From: an uncultured delta proteobacterium
GTDB taxonomy: Bacteria > Myxococcota_A > Polyangia > Polyangiales > Ga0077539
Assembly (NCBI GenBank): GCA_903860995.1
Contig: CAIOSS010000091.1
Location: forward strand, 1-5,238
Reading direction: 5' to 3'
DNA: 5,238 nt
Shown here: in pieces, positions 1-5,118 of the stretch
Layout: the number at the start of each line of letters is the position of its first letter
How positions within the stretch are numbered: the stretch's first letter is position 1
Made by a program: the position numbers and the translations under genes
Notes under the pieces: model-generated
Told to the model about the DNA's origin: nothing
Databases searched by the model: none
What the model saw: only the letters and a program-made list of their open reading frames with translations

Positions 1-1
1 C

Positions 2-400
2 TTCGTCGACCGCTTCGGCAAGCGGGTGGTGGGCTTCCACCCCGCGGCGATGGCGCGGATGGTGGGCTACGGCTGGCCGGGCAACGTGCGCGAGCTCGAG
101 AACTGCGTCGAGCGCGCGGTGGCCCTGTGCCGCAGCGACACCATCACCGTCGAAGACCTGCCCGAGCGCATCCGGACCTTCCAGCCCGAGCGACCGATGG
201 CGGCGCCGGAGGAGGCCACCGAGATGATGACCCTCTCCGAGCTGGAGCGGCGCTACCTCCAGCGGGTGCTCTCGCTGGTGGGGGGTAACAAGTCCCGCGC
301 CGCGCGGGTGCTCGGCCTCGACCGCCGCACGCTCTACCGGATGCTCGACCGCGAGCGCGGCGTCGAGCCGGGCGGCGAGCGTCACGAGCACAACACCTGA
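2..400 (+). CDS. NtrC-family sigma-54-dependent transcriptional activator, C-terminal fragment
   Basis: The frame is open from base 2 to the TGA at 398-400 and gives 132 residues. The GTG at 26 lies inside the domain, so the gene really begins left of the window. Fragment residues 25-34 read WPGNVRELEN, the sensor-II signature that ends the AAA+ sigma-54 interaction domain; the arginine in NVREL contacts nucleotide in this family. A charged linker follows (about 55-75). Residues about 78-118 are a Fis-type helix-turn-helix, with GNKSRAARVLGLDRRTLYR as the DNA-binding core. Family knowledge: such proteins bind upstream sites and use ATP to open sigma-54 RNA polymerase promoters. The N-terminal sensor (receiver, GAF, PAS or FHA) is outside the window, so the signal is unknown. 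The extension after the HTH is short and hydrophilic. A sigma-54-like promoter sits at 2009-2024, but no direct link can be shown. Confidence 0.95.
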   Translation, partial: FVDRFGKRVVGFHPAAMARMVGYGWPGNVRELENCVERAVALCRSDTITVEDLPERIRTFQPERPMAAPEEATEMMTLSELERRYLQRVLSLVGGNKSRAARVLGLDRRTLYRMLDRERGVEPGGERHEHNT

Positions 401-410
401 CTTCGCCTCC

Positions 411-443
411 GGGTCGTCGCCCGCGCTGCGACATCCACGACCC
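411..443 (+). repeat. Inverted repeat between activator and next gene
   Basis: A perfect 7-bp inverted repeat, GGGTCGT (411-417) and ACGACCC (437-443), is separated by 19 bases. Inside it a competing 5-bp pair GTCGC (416-420) / GCGAC (428-432) overlaps the left arm. It starts 10 bases after the activator stop. No U-run follows, so it is not a classical intrinsic terminator. It could be a weak attenuating hairpin or an operator, or chance in GC-rich DNA. Confidence 0.3.
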
Positions 444-474
444 CTGCGAGAGATGCCCCCCTCAACCCAACCCC

Positions 475-479
475 AGGAG
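475..479 (+). promoter_or_regulatory. Ribosome binding site of the 488-907 gene
   Basis: AGGAG lies 8 bases before the ATG at 488. This near-ideal Shine-Dalgarno spacing fixes the start of the downstream gene. The 87-bp gap before this gene shows no obvious sigma-70 or sigma-54 promoter, so co-transcription with the upstream activator is possible. Confidence 0.75.
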
Positions 480-487
480 ACGATCCA

Positions 488-907
488 ATGACCCAGCAAC
501 CATCCGAGCGGCCGACGCCGTCGGCGACCGACGACGCGAGCGCGTGGGACCGCGTGAAGGAGGCCCTCCGTCGCGACTGGGACCAGACGAAGCACGACTT
601 CGGGATGAAGTTCGGCCAGAACCTGAACCAGGACGTCACGGACACGGTGCGCCAGGCCGTCGGGAGCACGCCCCTCCCGTCGCCGCACGTCGCGAACACC
701 GACGAGGCGTGGTCCGACGAGGCGGCGGTGCGCTACGGCTACGGTGCCGGCCTCTCGGCCAACTACCGTGGCTTCCAGGCGTGGGGCCCGGAGCTCGAGA
801 CCCAGCTCAAGCGCGACTGGCAGGCGATGAGCTCCGGCCGCCCCTGGGATGACGTCCGCCTCGCGGTCCGCTACGGCTGGACCCGCTCGCCGCGCATCGC
901 CGGCTGA
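488..907 (+). CDS. Small hydrophilic protein with repeated WD-xV-xxA-xR motifs, possible stress-type protein
   Basis: 139 residues with no signal peptide or membrane segment, so probably cytoplasmic. The start is supported by AGGAG 8 bases upstream. The visible signature is an internal repeat. W20-D-R-V-K-E-A-L-R-R-D-W31 near the N-terminus matches W120-D-D-V-R-L-A-V-R-Y-G-W131 near the C-terminus, with the same 11-residue tryptophan spacing. A partial third copy is AVRYGY at 80-85. Between them, residues 80-131 show the order (A-V-R-Y-G-Y)...(Y-R-G)...(L-K-R-D-W)...(W-D-D-V-R..A-V-R-Y-G-W). From memory this pattern recurs in uncharacterised bacterial proteins, some attached to general-stress or YsnF-like domains; I could not verify this. 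The two AVRYG coding segments (725-740 and 863-878) are 15/16 identical at nucleotide level. No catalytic residues are recognisable. Position after a sigma-54 activator suggests, but does not prove, shared regulation. Confidence 0.88.
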   Translation: MTQQPSERPTPSATDDASAWDRVKEALRRDWDQTKHDFGMKFGQNLNQDVTDTVRQAVGSTPLPSPHVANTDEAWSDEAAVRYGYGAGLSANYRGFQAWGPELETQLKRDWQAMSSGRPWDDVRLAVRYGWTRSPRIAG

Positions 908-910
908 GCG

Positions 911-924
911 CTCTCTCTCTCTCT
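911..924. repeat. CT dinucleotide repeat, (CT)7
   Basis: Seven perfect CT units begin 4 bases after the stop codon of the upstream gene. They form the first part of a longer pyrimidine tract. A run of this length can slip during replication, but here it is outside any coding sequence, so length change would affect only the transcript end. Confidence 0.85.
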
Positions 925-932
925 CCGCTTCG

Positions 933-959
933 CCGCTCCCTCCGCTCCCTCCGCTCCCT
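933..959. repeat. Three tandem copies of a 9-bp unit, CCGCTCCCT
   Basis: Bases 933-941, 942-950 and 951-959 are identical copies of CCGCTCCCT with no gap. They lie in the convergent intergenic region in the same pyrimidine-rich strand as the CT repeat. This is a small minisatellite-like repeat with no coding role visible. Confidence 0.85.
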
Positions 960-1012
960 GCTCCCCGACTCCCCTCCCTTCCGATCATCGCCCCGCCAGC
1001 GCCCCTGACCTC

Positions 1013-1200
1013 GGGTGGCATCAACGACGTTTATTGATATCCAATCAAGGGCTGCGCCTTGCCCATCTCCCCATTGCCCTTTATCCCATTCACCACAACG
1101 GAGAAAACCCCCGCCGCACGACCTCCCTTGTGAGGGGATCGAGGCAGCGAGGGTTCTCAACCGACCCGCGCTCCAGGGCGATGTGCGCCCCGGTCGCGGC
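1013..1200. other. Convergent intergenic spacer with an AT-rich island
   Basis: No gene is supported here. Bases 1030-1048 are only about 21% GC, in a window near 70%, and include the imperfect palindrome TTGATATCCAATCAA (1034-1048; arms TTGAT and ATCAA, 5-base centre). An overlapping 5-bp inverted repeat CAAGG/CCTTG spans 1046-1061. Bases about 1062-1127 are again C-rich on the plus strand. A small 5-bp hairpin GGGCG/CGCCC lies at 1176-1190, just beyond the stop of the leftward gene, without a U-run. The spacer may hold bidirectional transcript ends or an operator-like site. Confidence 0.4.
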
Positions 1201-1929
1201 TCAGAGCATGACGGTGTAGCCGACGTTGAGCCCGAACGACGTGTTGCCGCCGATGAACGTGCCCTGCGGCGTGCGGAGCACCTCCGAGGTCGAGTACACG
1301 AAGGTGAGCGCCGGCGACAGGATGCCCGAGCGGCCGACCATGATGTTCAGGCCGAGGCGCGGGGCGAGCGCGAAGCCCGCGCCGGGGCCGTCGGCGTACC
1401 CGAGGCCCACGCCCACGCCGAGGAAGGCGAAGAGGCTGCGGGTGATCGGGAGGTGGTAGCTGGGCTCGACCAGCACGTTGAGCGACGACGCCGAACTGCT
1501 CACGTTCGCGGTGGTCGTGCTCGAATAGTTGAACCCGACGATGCCCGACAGCTGCAGGTTGTCGGTGAAGAACCAGCCCACCGACGGGGAGATGTTGAAC
1601 TGCGTGAGCTCACCGGCGAGCGTCAGGCCGATCGACCCGCCGAGCTCGACGACGCCCGGGCGACCGTACGCCGTGCTGCCGCCGATGCCGGCCTGCGAGA
1701 CGACGCCGCCCGCCGCCGTGATCGGCGCCGCGACCGGCGGGGCCGGGTCGTTGTCCGAGCGGGAGGCCGGGAGCGCGCCGGGGGTGGTGCCGTTGCCGAC
1801 CTGCACGCTGGTCTGCTGGACCGGGGTGCCGGTCGACATGTTGCCGCCGGACTGCGCGAAGGAGACCGCAGAGGCCGCCGTCATGCTCGCCACGACGCCC
1901 GCACCGAGGATGAGTTGAGAGTACTTCAT
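1201..1929 (-). CDS. Secreted outer-membrane beta-barrel-like protein
   Basis: 242 residues, with ATG complementary to 1927-1929 and TGA at 1203-1201. The start is chosen because it gives a clear Sec signal peptide (MK, hydrophobic LILGAGVVASMTAASA, probable cleavage after SFA at residue 25) and has GGAGG just upstream. The longer open frame reaching 2223 would bury this signal and overlap the epimerase. After a Gly/Ser/Pro-rich linker (26-75) come alternating hydrophobic/polar segments typical of transmembrane strands: VELGGSIGLTLAGE, FNISPSVGWFFTD, LQLSGIVGFNYSS, SLNVLVEPSYHL, LFAFLGVGVGLGY, LAPRLGLNIMVG, LSPALTFVYSTSE, TSFGLNVGYTVML. This suggests a small 8-strand OmpA/OmpW-size barrel. 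The last residue is Leu rather than the usual Phe. Substrate or partner is unknown. It has its own 244-bp upstream region with a sigma-54-like element. Confidence 0.88.
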   Translation of the reverse strand: MKYSQLILGAGVVASMTAASAVSFAQSGGNMSTGTPVQQTSVQVGNGTTPGALPASRSDNDPAPPVAAPITAAGGVVSQAGIGGSTAYGRPGVVELGGSIGLTLAGELTQFNISPSVGWFFTDNLQLSGIVGFNYSSTTTANVSSSASSLNVLVEPSYHLPITRSLFAFLGVGVGLGYADGPGAGFALAPRLGLNIMVGRSGILSPALTFVYSTSEVLRTPQGTFIGGNTSFGLNVGYTVML

Positions 1930-1933
1930 GAGA

Positions 1934-1938
1934 CCTCC
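1934..1938 (-). promoter_or_regulatory. Ribosome binding site deciding the start of the barrel protein
   Basis: The minus strand reads GGAGG followed by TCTC and then ATG at 1929. The spacing is slightly short (4 bases), but the motif is perfect. It supports the signal-peptide start over the upstream in-frame alternative at 2223. Confidence 0.75.
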
Positions 1939-2008
1939 ACTGAATCGTTTGTCGTCGATTGCCGCGATCCATGCGGACCATTTCCGCCGTCGCGCTGAGC
2001 ACCTCCTT

Positions 2009-2024
2009 CGCACGACCCGTACCA
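2009..2024 (-). promoter_or_regulatory. Candidate sigma-54 (-24/-12) promoter of the barrel protein gene
   Basis: Reading the minus strand from 2024 to 2009 gives TGGTACGGGTCGTGCG. Against the consensus TGGCACG-N4-TTGCW it keeps the invariant GG and GC with the exact 10-base spacing between them, plus TGG, ACG and TGC. It differs at C4, at the first T of TTGC, and at the final W. Transcription would begin near 1998, giving a leader of about 69 bases before the ATG at 1929. GG-N10-GC occurs by chance in GC-rich DNA, so the call depends on the extra matching bases and the intergenic position. Confidence 0.4.
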
Positions 2025-2052
2025 GGGCATTTGGCTCCTGATATGCCACAAC

Positions 2053-2093
2053 GATGGGCGCCGGCCGCGCGCGCGTGGCCATCTCGCCCCATC
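2053..2093. repeat. Imperfect inverted repeat flanking a (CG)5 run upstream of the barrel gene
   Basis: GATGGGCG (2053-2060) and CGCCCCATC (2085-2093) are near-complementary with one bulged base. Between them lies CGCGCGCGCG (2066-2075), an alternating purine-pyrimidine run able to adopt Z-form. The element sits about 55-95 bases upstream of the start site predicted from the sigma-54-like motif, where activator binding sites are often found. It may equally be chance in GC-rich DNA. Confidence 0.3.
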
Positions 2094-2173
2094 CGCGGCG
2101 CCAAGGACCTGTGCAGTGTGCTGATAACGTACAAACGGGGGAGAGACCGGCGAGGAAGTCGTCAGTCGAAGGC

Positions 2174-3070
2174 TCAGACGGCGGCGGCGAGCGCCTCGGC
2201 GACGCGCGGAAACTTGAACGCATATCCGCTGGCGAGGAGGGCGGCGGGCACGGCGCGCTGCCCCGTGACGACGACCTCCGCCATCTGGCCGAGCGCGAGG
2301 CGCAGGGCGAAGGCGGGCACCGGCAGCCAGGAGGGGCGGTGCAGCCGGCGCCCGAGGGCCTCGGCGAAGTCCCGGAAGCGCACCGGCTCCGGGGCCGTCA
2401 CGTTGACGGGGCCGCGCAGGTCGTCGTGGTCGAGGGCCCACAGGGTGGCGCCCACCACGTCGGCGAGGTGCACCCAGGGAAACCACTGCCGCCCGTCGCC
2501 CACCGGGCCCCCGACGAAGAGCTTGAAGGGAAGGAGCATCCGTTCGAGCGACCCGCCCCCGTCGCCGAGCACCACGCCGATGCGCAGCCGCACCTCGCGC
2601 GCGCCCACCGCCCCCGCCCGCTCGGCCTCGCGCTCCCAGTCCCGGCAGACGCCCGCGAGGAAGTCATCCCCCGGCGGCGCCGCCTCGGTCACCTCCTCGT
2701 CGCCGCGCGGTCCGTAGAAGCCCACGGCGGAGGCGTTGACGAGCACCCGCGGGGGAGAGGTCGCCCCGGCGATGGCGTCGACCACCCGGCGCGTGGTTCG
2801 CACCCGGCTCTCCCGGATGGCCTCCCGGAACGCGTCGTCCCAGCGCTTCGCCCCGACGGGCTCACCCGCGAGGTTGACCATCGCGTCGAGGTCCGCCAGC
2901 CCCTCCGGGGTGATGGCCTCCAGCGCGCGTGCGTCGGCGCCCGCGGGCAGCGTCCGCCTCGCCCTTGCCGGGTCGCGCGAGAACGCCACCACCTCGTCGC
3001 CGCGCGCGATGAGCGCGGCGACCAGCGACCTGCCTACGAAGCCCGTGGCTCCGACGACTCCCACTCGCAT
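2174..3070 (-). CDS. TIGR01777/YfcH-family NAD(P)-dependent sugar epimerase-like protein
   Basis: 298 residues, the usual length for this extended short-chain dehydrogenase family (E. coli YfcH relatives). The N-terminus holds the Rossmann dinucleotide loop G7-A-T-G10-F-V-G13. Family landmarks follow in order: NLAGEPV (66-72), a conserved KRW and SRVRTTR stretch (75-94), NASAVGFYG (112-120, usually SASAVGYYG), DFLAGVCRDWE (136-146), LRIGVVLGDGGG (162-173), GDGRQWFPWVHLADV (191-205), GPVNVTAPEPV (220-230), and the C-terminal DUF1731 segment (about 248-296) with LP.P..ALRL..G.MA and GQRAVPAALLASGY. The physiological substrate of this family is not firmly known. The protein should be cytosolic and bind NAD(P). 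The gene starts 41 bases after the lipoprotein stop and is probably co-transcribed with it. The SD AGAGGAG is well placed. It is followed by a 244-bp gap before the next gene. Confidence 0.95.
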   Translation of the reverse strand: MRVGVVGATGFVGRSLVAALIARGDEVVAFSRDPARARRTLPAGADARALEAITPEGLADLDAMVNLAGEPVGAKRWDDAFREAIRESRVRTTRRVVDAIAGATSPPRVLVNASAVGFYGPRGDEEVTEAAPPGDDFLAGVCRDWEREAERAGAVGAREVRLRIGVVLGDGGGSLERMLLPFKLFVGGPVGDGRQWFPWVHLADVVGATLWALDHDDLRGPVNVTAPEPVRFRDFAEALGRRLHRPSWLPVPAFALRLALGQMAEVVVTGQRAVPAALLASGYAFKFPRVAEALAAAV

Positions 3071-3076
3071 GATGAA

Positions 3077-3083
3077 CTCCTCT
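3077..3083 (-). promoter_or_regulatory. Ribosome binding site of the epimerase gene
   Basis: The minus strand reads AGAGGAG, six bases before the ATG at 3070. It lies in the 41-bp gap after the lipoprotein stop (TAG at 3114-3112). This strong SD in so short a gap fits translation from a shared message. Confidence 0.75.
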
Positions 3084-3111
3084 GCTCGCGGGCCCTTGGA
3101 TGCCTTCCCGC

Positions 3112-4977
3112 CTACCGCGGGGGCTGCAATTGGAAGTCCGGCTCCGGGAGCTGCGACGGCGTCGGCGGGAGGCGCCCGCCCGGCGGCCCGGCCCGACGCT
3201 GCGCCGCGACGGCCTGCTGCTGGGCCTGCTGCATCTGGCGCATCATCTGGGCCTGCTGGGCCTGGAGCGCGGCGACCTGGTCGCGCACGTTGTTGACCGC
3301 CACGACCGGTGCGTCGAGGGCGATCTCGAAGCGCGCGCCGGTGTCGCCCAGGCGGGTGGCGTGAAGGGTGCCGTGCACCGCGTCGGTGGCGTTGGCGTCG
3401 GCGGAGGGCGGCGCGCCGAGCAGCGAGAGGATCGCCGCCGGCGTGAGGTGCACCACCGCCGCGCGGTCATCGGGCACGGTCGGCGCGAGGCGGTCGCCGG
3501 TGAGCATGGCGCGATATCGCGCGACGGGGTCGACGGCGTCGACGAGGACGAGGGTGTCGCCGTCGGGCACGAGGAGCACGGAGCGCTGGTACTGGGCGCG
3601 CACCTCCGCGGGCACCTGCGGCGGGAGGCGGGCCGGGTCGGGGCCGAGGCGGAGGCGGAGCGTCCCGGCCGGGAGCCCCGCGGGTGTCGGCATGATCGCG
3701 AACTGATCGGCGGGATTGGCCCCGGAGGGCCGCGGCGTGCGCGGTACCGCCATGGCCGTGGCGCGGAGGCTGGCGACCTGCGCGGCCGCGCCGGGGAGTC
3801 GCACGATCTCCACGCGGGCTACGCCGTCACCCGGGATGAAGCCCATGGCGCGCTGCCCGTGCTGACGGAAGCCCGTGAGGTCGCGCAGGGCGTCCTGGAA
3901 GCGCACCATCTGCGGCCCGAACGCGGCGGCCATGCGGGGGTCGGTGACGTCCTCCGAGAGCAGCGGCGCGAGCGAGGAGACATCGAAGCCCGTGGCGAAG
4001 TACGACGAGGCCGAGGCGGGCAGCCGACGCAGCAGGTCGAGCGCGGCGTGCTGGCCGACGGATGAACCGATGAGCGCGCGGCTGCTGGCGCCGCCCGCGT
4101 GGGCGAACTCCACCTCCGCACGGACGTGGTAGCTGGTCTCGTCGAGCACGAGCGAGGCGTGGGCGCGGGAGAGGTCGTCGAAGAGCTGCTTGGTGTTCTC
4201 GGCGCTGCGGTGCACGGCCTCGTACTGGGCGACGAGCGGGCGGTTGGTGCCCGCGTCGTTGCGCCTCGGGTCTTGCGCCTCGAGGGCCGCGAGCTGCATC
4301 GCGAGCACGCGCCGCGCAGGCTCGGGGCGAACCACCGCGTCGAGCAGGGCGGAGTCCGGCGGGGCGCTCGCCGCGGCGCGCACCAGCCAGCGCGAGAGCG
4401 GGCGCACCTGATCGCGCGGGCCGCAGAGCATCGACCAGTCGCGGGCCGAGCGCCGCGCGATCCAGCACGGCGGCGCCGCCACGCCGCCGTCGCGGCCATT
4501 GAGCACGTCCTGCGCAGTGCCGGTGGGCTCGTACAGCCCGTCGCCGACGTCGCGGTACCCGCGGCCCGCCTGGGCGTTCTGCACCACCTCCATGCCCGGC
4601 CGCAGCGGCCAGGCGATGGTGATGTTGACCTGCCCGTTGGGCGTGTCGGCGCTGCTCGGCGCGAGGATGGCGGAGAAGGGCGCGTCGGGGTCGATGTCGA
4701 CGCCGTGCTCGCCGAGCCCGGGGCTGATGCCCGGCGCGGCCTGGCCGAGCGCGAGCCGCGTAGGGACGCCGGGGGCGATGAGGTTGAGCACCTTGCGCAG
4801 GTTGCTCCCGCGGATGGCGAGCAGGGCGGCGGTGGGGAGCTCGGGGATCGCGAGGTCGGCCGAGGTGGGGGCGACGTCGGCCGCGCGGGGGGGCGGCACA
4901 TCCCGGGTCGCGGGCGGGGGGTTGTTCTTCTCGCAGCCCAGGAGAGCCAGCAGAACGAGCGCATAGCGGGTCTTCAT
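3112..4977 (-). CDS. Large uncharacterised lipoprotein with Gln-rich C-terminal helix
   Basis: 621 residues. The N-terminus is a compact lipoprotein signal, MKTRYALVLLALLGC, with lipobox LLGC and the lipidated Cys at 15. The next residue is Glu, not Asp, so outer-membrane delivery is expected from E. coli rules, whose transfer to this lineage is uncertain. A Pro-rich tether (about 19-45) follows. The body contains segments such as ALLAIRGSNLRKVL (about 51-64), SSYFATGFDVSSLAPLLS and DTLVLVDAVDPVARYRAML. This style recalls myxobacterial surface proteins of the DUF3352 kind, but I do not recognise a family. Residues about 564-596 form a Gln/Ala/Met-rich probable coiled coil (QQAQMMRQMQQAQQQ), and the last 25 residues are Pro-rich. 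No enzyme motif is seen. The SD is weak (AGG 11 bases upstream); the start rests on the lipoprotein signal. The gene is probably first in a two-gene unit with the epimerase. Confidence 0.88.
   Translation of the reverse strand: MKTRYALVLLALLGCEKNNPPPATRDVPPPRAADVAPTSADLAIPELPTAALLAIRGSNLRKVLNLIAPGVPTRLALGQAAPGISPGLGEHGVDIDPDAPFSAILAPSSADTPNGQVNITIAWPLRPGMEVVQNAQAGRGYRDVGDGLYEPTGTAQDVLNGRDGGVAAPPCWIARRSARDWSMLCGPRDQVRPLSRWLVRAAASAPPDSALLDAVVRPEPARRVLAMQLAALEAQDPRRNDAGTNRPLVAQYEAVHRSAENTKQLFDDLSRAHASLVLDETSYHVRAEVEFAHAGGASSRALIGSSVGQHAALDLLRRLPASASSYFATGFDVSSLAPLLSEDVTDPRMAAAFGPQMVRFQDALRDLTGFRQHGQRAMGFIPGDGVARVEIVRLPGAAAQVASLRATAMAVPRTPRPSGANPADQFAIMPTPAGLPAGTLRLRLGPDPARLPPQVPAEVRAQYQRSVLLVPDGDTLVLVDAVDPVARYRAMLTGDRLAPTVPDDRAAVVHLTPAAILSLLGAPPSADANATDAVHGTLHATRLGDTGARFEIALDAPVVAVNNVRDQVAALQAQQAQMMRQMQQAQQQAVAAQRRAGPPGGRLPPTPSQLPEPDFQLQPPR
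3190..3288 (-). other. Gln/Met-rich coiled-coil segment of the lipoprotein, with internal repeat
   Basis: This part of the lipoprotein encodes about 33 residues rich in Gln, Ala and Met, which should form an amphipathic helix. On the plus strand the 12-mer CTGGGCCTGCTG occurs at 3220-3231 and again at 3247-3258, exactly 27 bases (9 codons) apart, so the helix may have grown by in-frame duplication. A Pro/Gly-rich tail follows and ends the protein. Confidence 0.6.
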
Positions 4978-5049
4978 CGCCGCGGCTGCCTAGCATCGGA
5001 ACGCGGAGGTTGTCACGCGCCCAGCGGCATGGCCCCCTCCGGAGCTGCG
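4978..5049 (-). other. Spacer upstream of the lipoprotein gene
   Basis: This stretch before the lipoprotein ATG should carry its promoter if the gene is not read through from the right-hand neighbour. I see only a poor sigma-70-like pair on the minus strand (GTGACA, 18 bases, TAGGCA) and no good -24/-12 element. A bulged hairpin built from CCTCC, GGA / TCC and GGAGG spans about 5036-5059 at its right edge and could affect readthrough. Confidence 0.25.
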
Positions 5050-5118
5050 TCCGGGGAGGAAGGTTGGAAACGAACAGTGAGGCAGGGGGAGAGAAGGGAC
5101 GGAGGGCGGGGCGGCGGA
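5050..5118 (-). terminator. Probable Rho-dependent termination region after the right-edge gene
   Basis: Directly after the TAG at 5121-5119, the minus (RNA-like) strand is C-rich and G-poor. In 5051-5118 I count 38 C and 9 G on that strand. This mirrors the tract after the stop at 907 on the other strand. No U-run terminator is visible. The call is based on composition alone. Confidence 0.4.

Larger units (their letters stand above)
908..1012 (+). terminator. Probable Rho-dependent termination region (C-rich, G-poor)
   Basis: Directly after the TGA at 905-907, the RNA-like strand is strikingly C-rich and G-poor. In bases 911-1000 I count 53 C, 11 G, 22 T and 4 A. This skew with little secondary structure is typical of Rho utilisation sites. 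No hairpin with a U-run is visible before the convergent gene ending at 1201. The call rests on composition only; the exact end point is unknown. Confidence 0.45.

Noticed and set aside
1176..1190. GGGCG/CGCCC hairpin as an intrinsic terminator of the barrel gene
   Set aside because: Only 5 bp and no U-run on the minus strand, so not supportable as a terminator.
1015..1998. Long plus-strand open frame, 327 codons
   Set aside because: Antisense to the barrel gene. The translation is Arg/Glu/Ala-rich, as expected of a GC-driven shadow frame, with no domain or SD.
1930..2223. In-frame upstream extension of the barrel protein gene (start at 2223)
   Set aside because: It would overlap the end of the epimerase gene and bury a clear signal peptide behind 98 low-complexity Arg/Pro-rich residues. 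The ATG at 1929 has GGAGG and a signal sequence.
2054..3364. Long plus-strand open frame, 436 codons, over the epimerase
   Set aside because: Antisense shadow: the opposite strand encodes the complete conserved epimerase, and this frame gives only Arg/Gly/His-rich low complexity.
3100..4065. Plus-strand open frame, 321 codons
   Set aside because: Antisense to the lipoprotein; Gly/Arg/Glu-rich shadow without a start signal or recognisable motif.
4984..5013. Sigma-70-like promoter for the lipoprotein gene (GTGACA, 18 bases, TAGGCA)
   Set aside because: Both hexamers match the consensus poorly, and such pairs occur often by chance.
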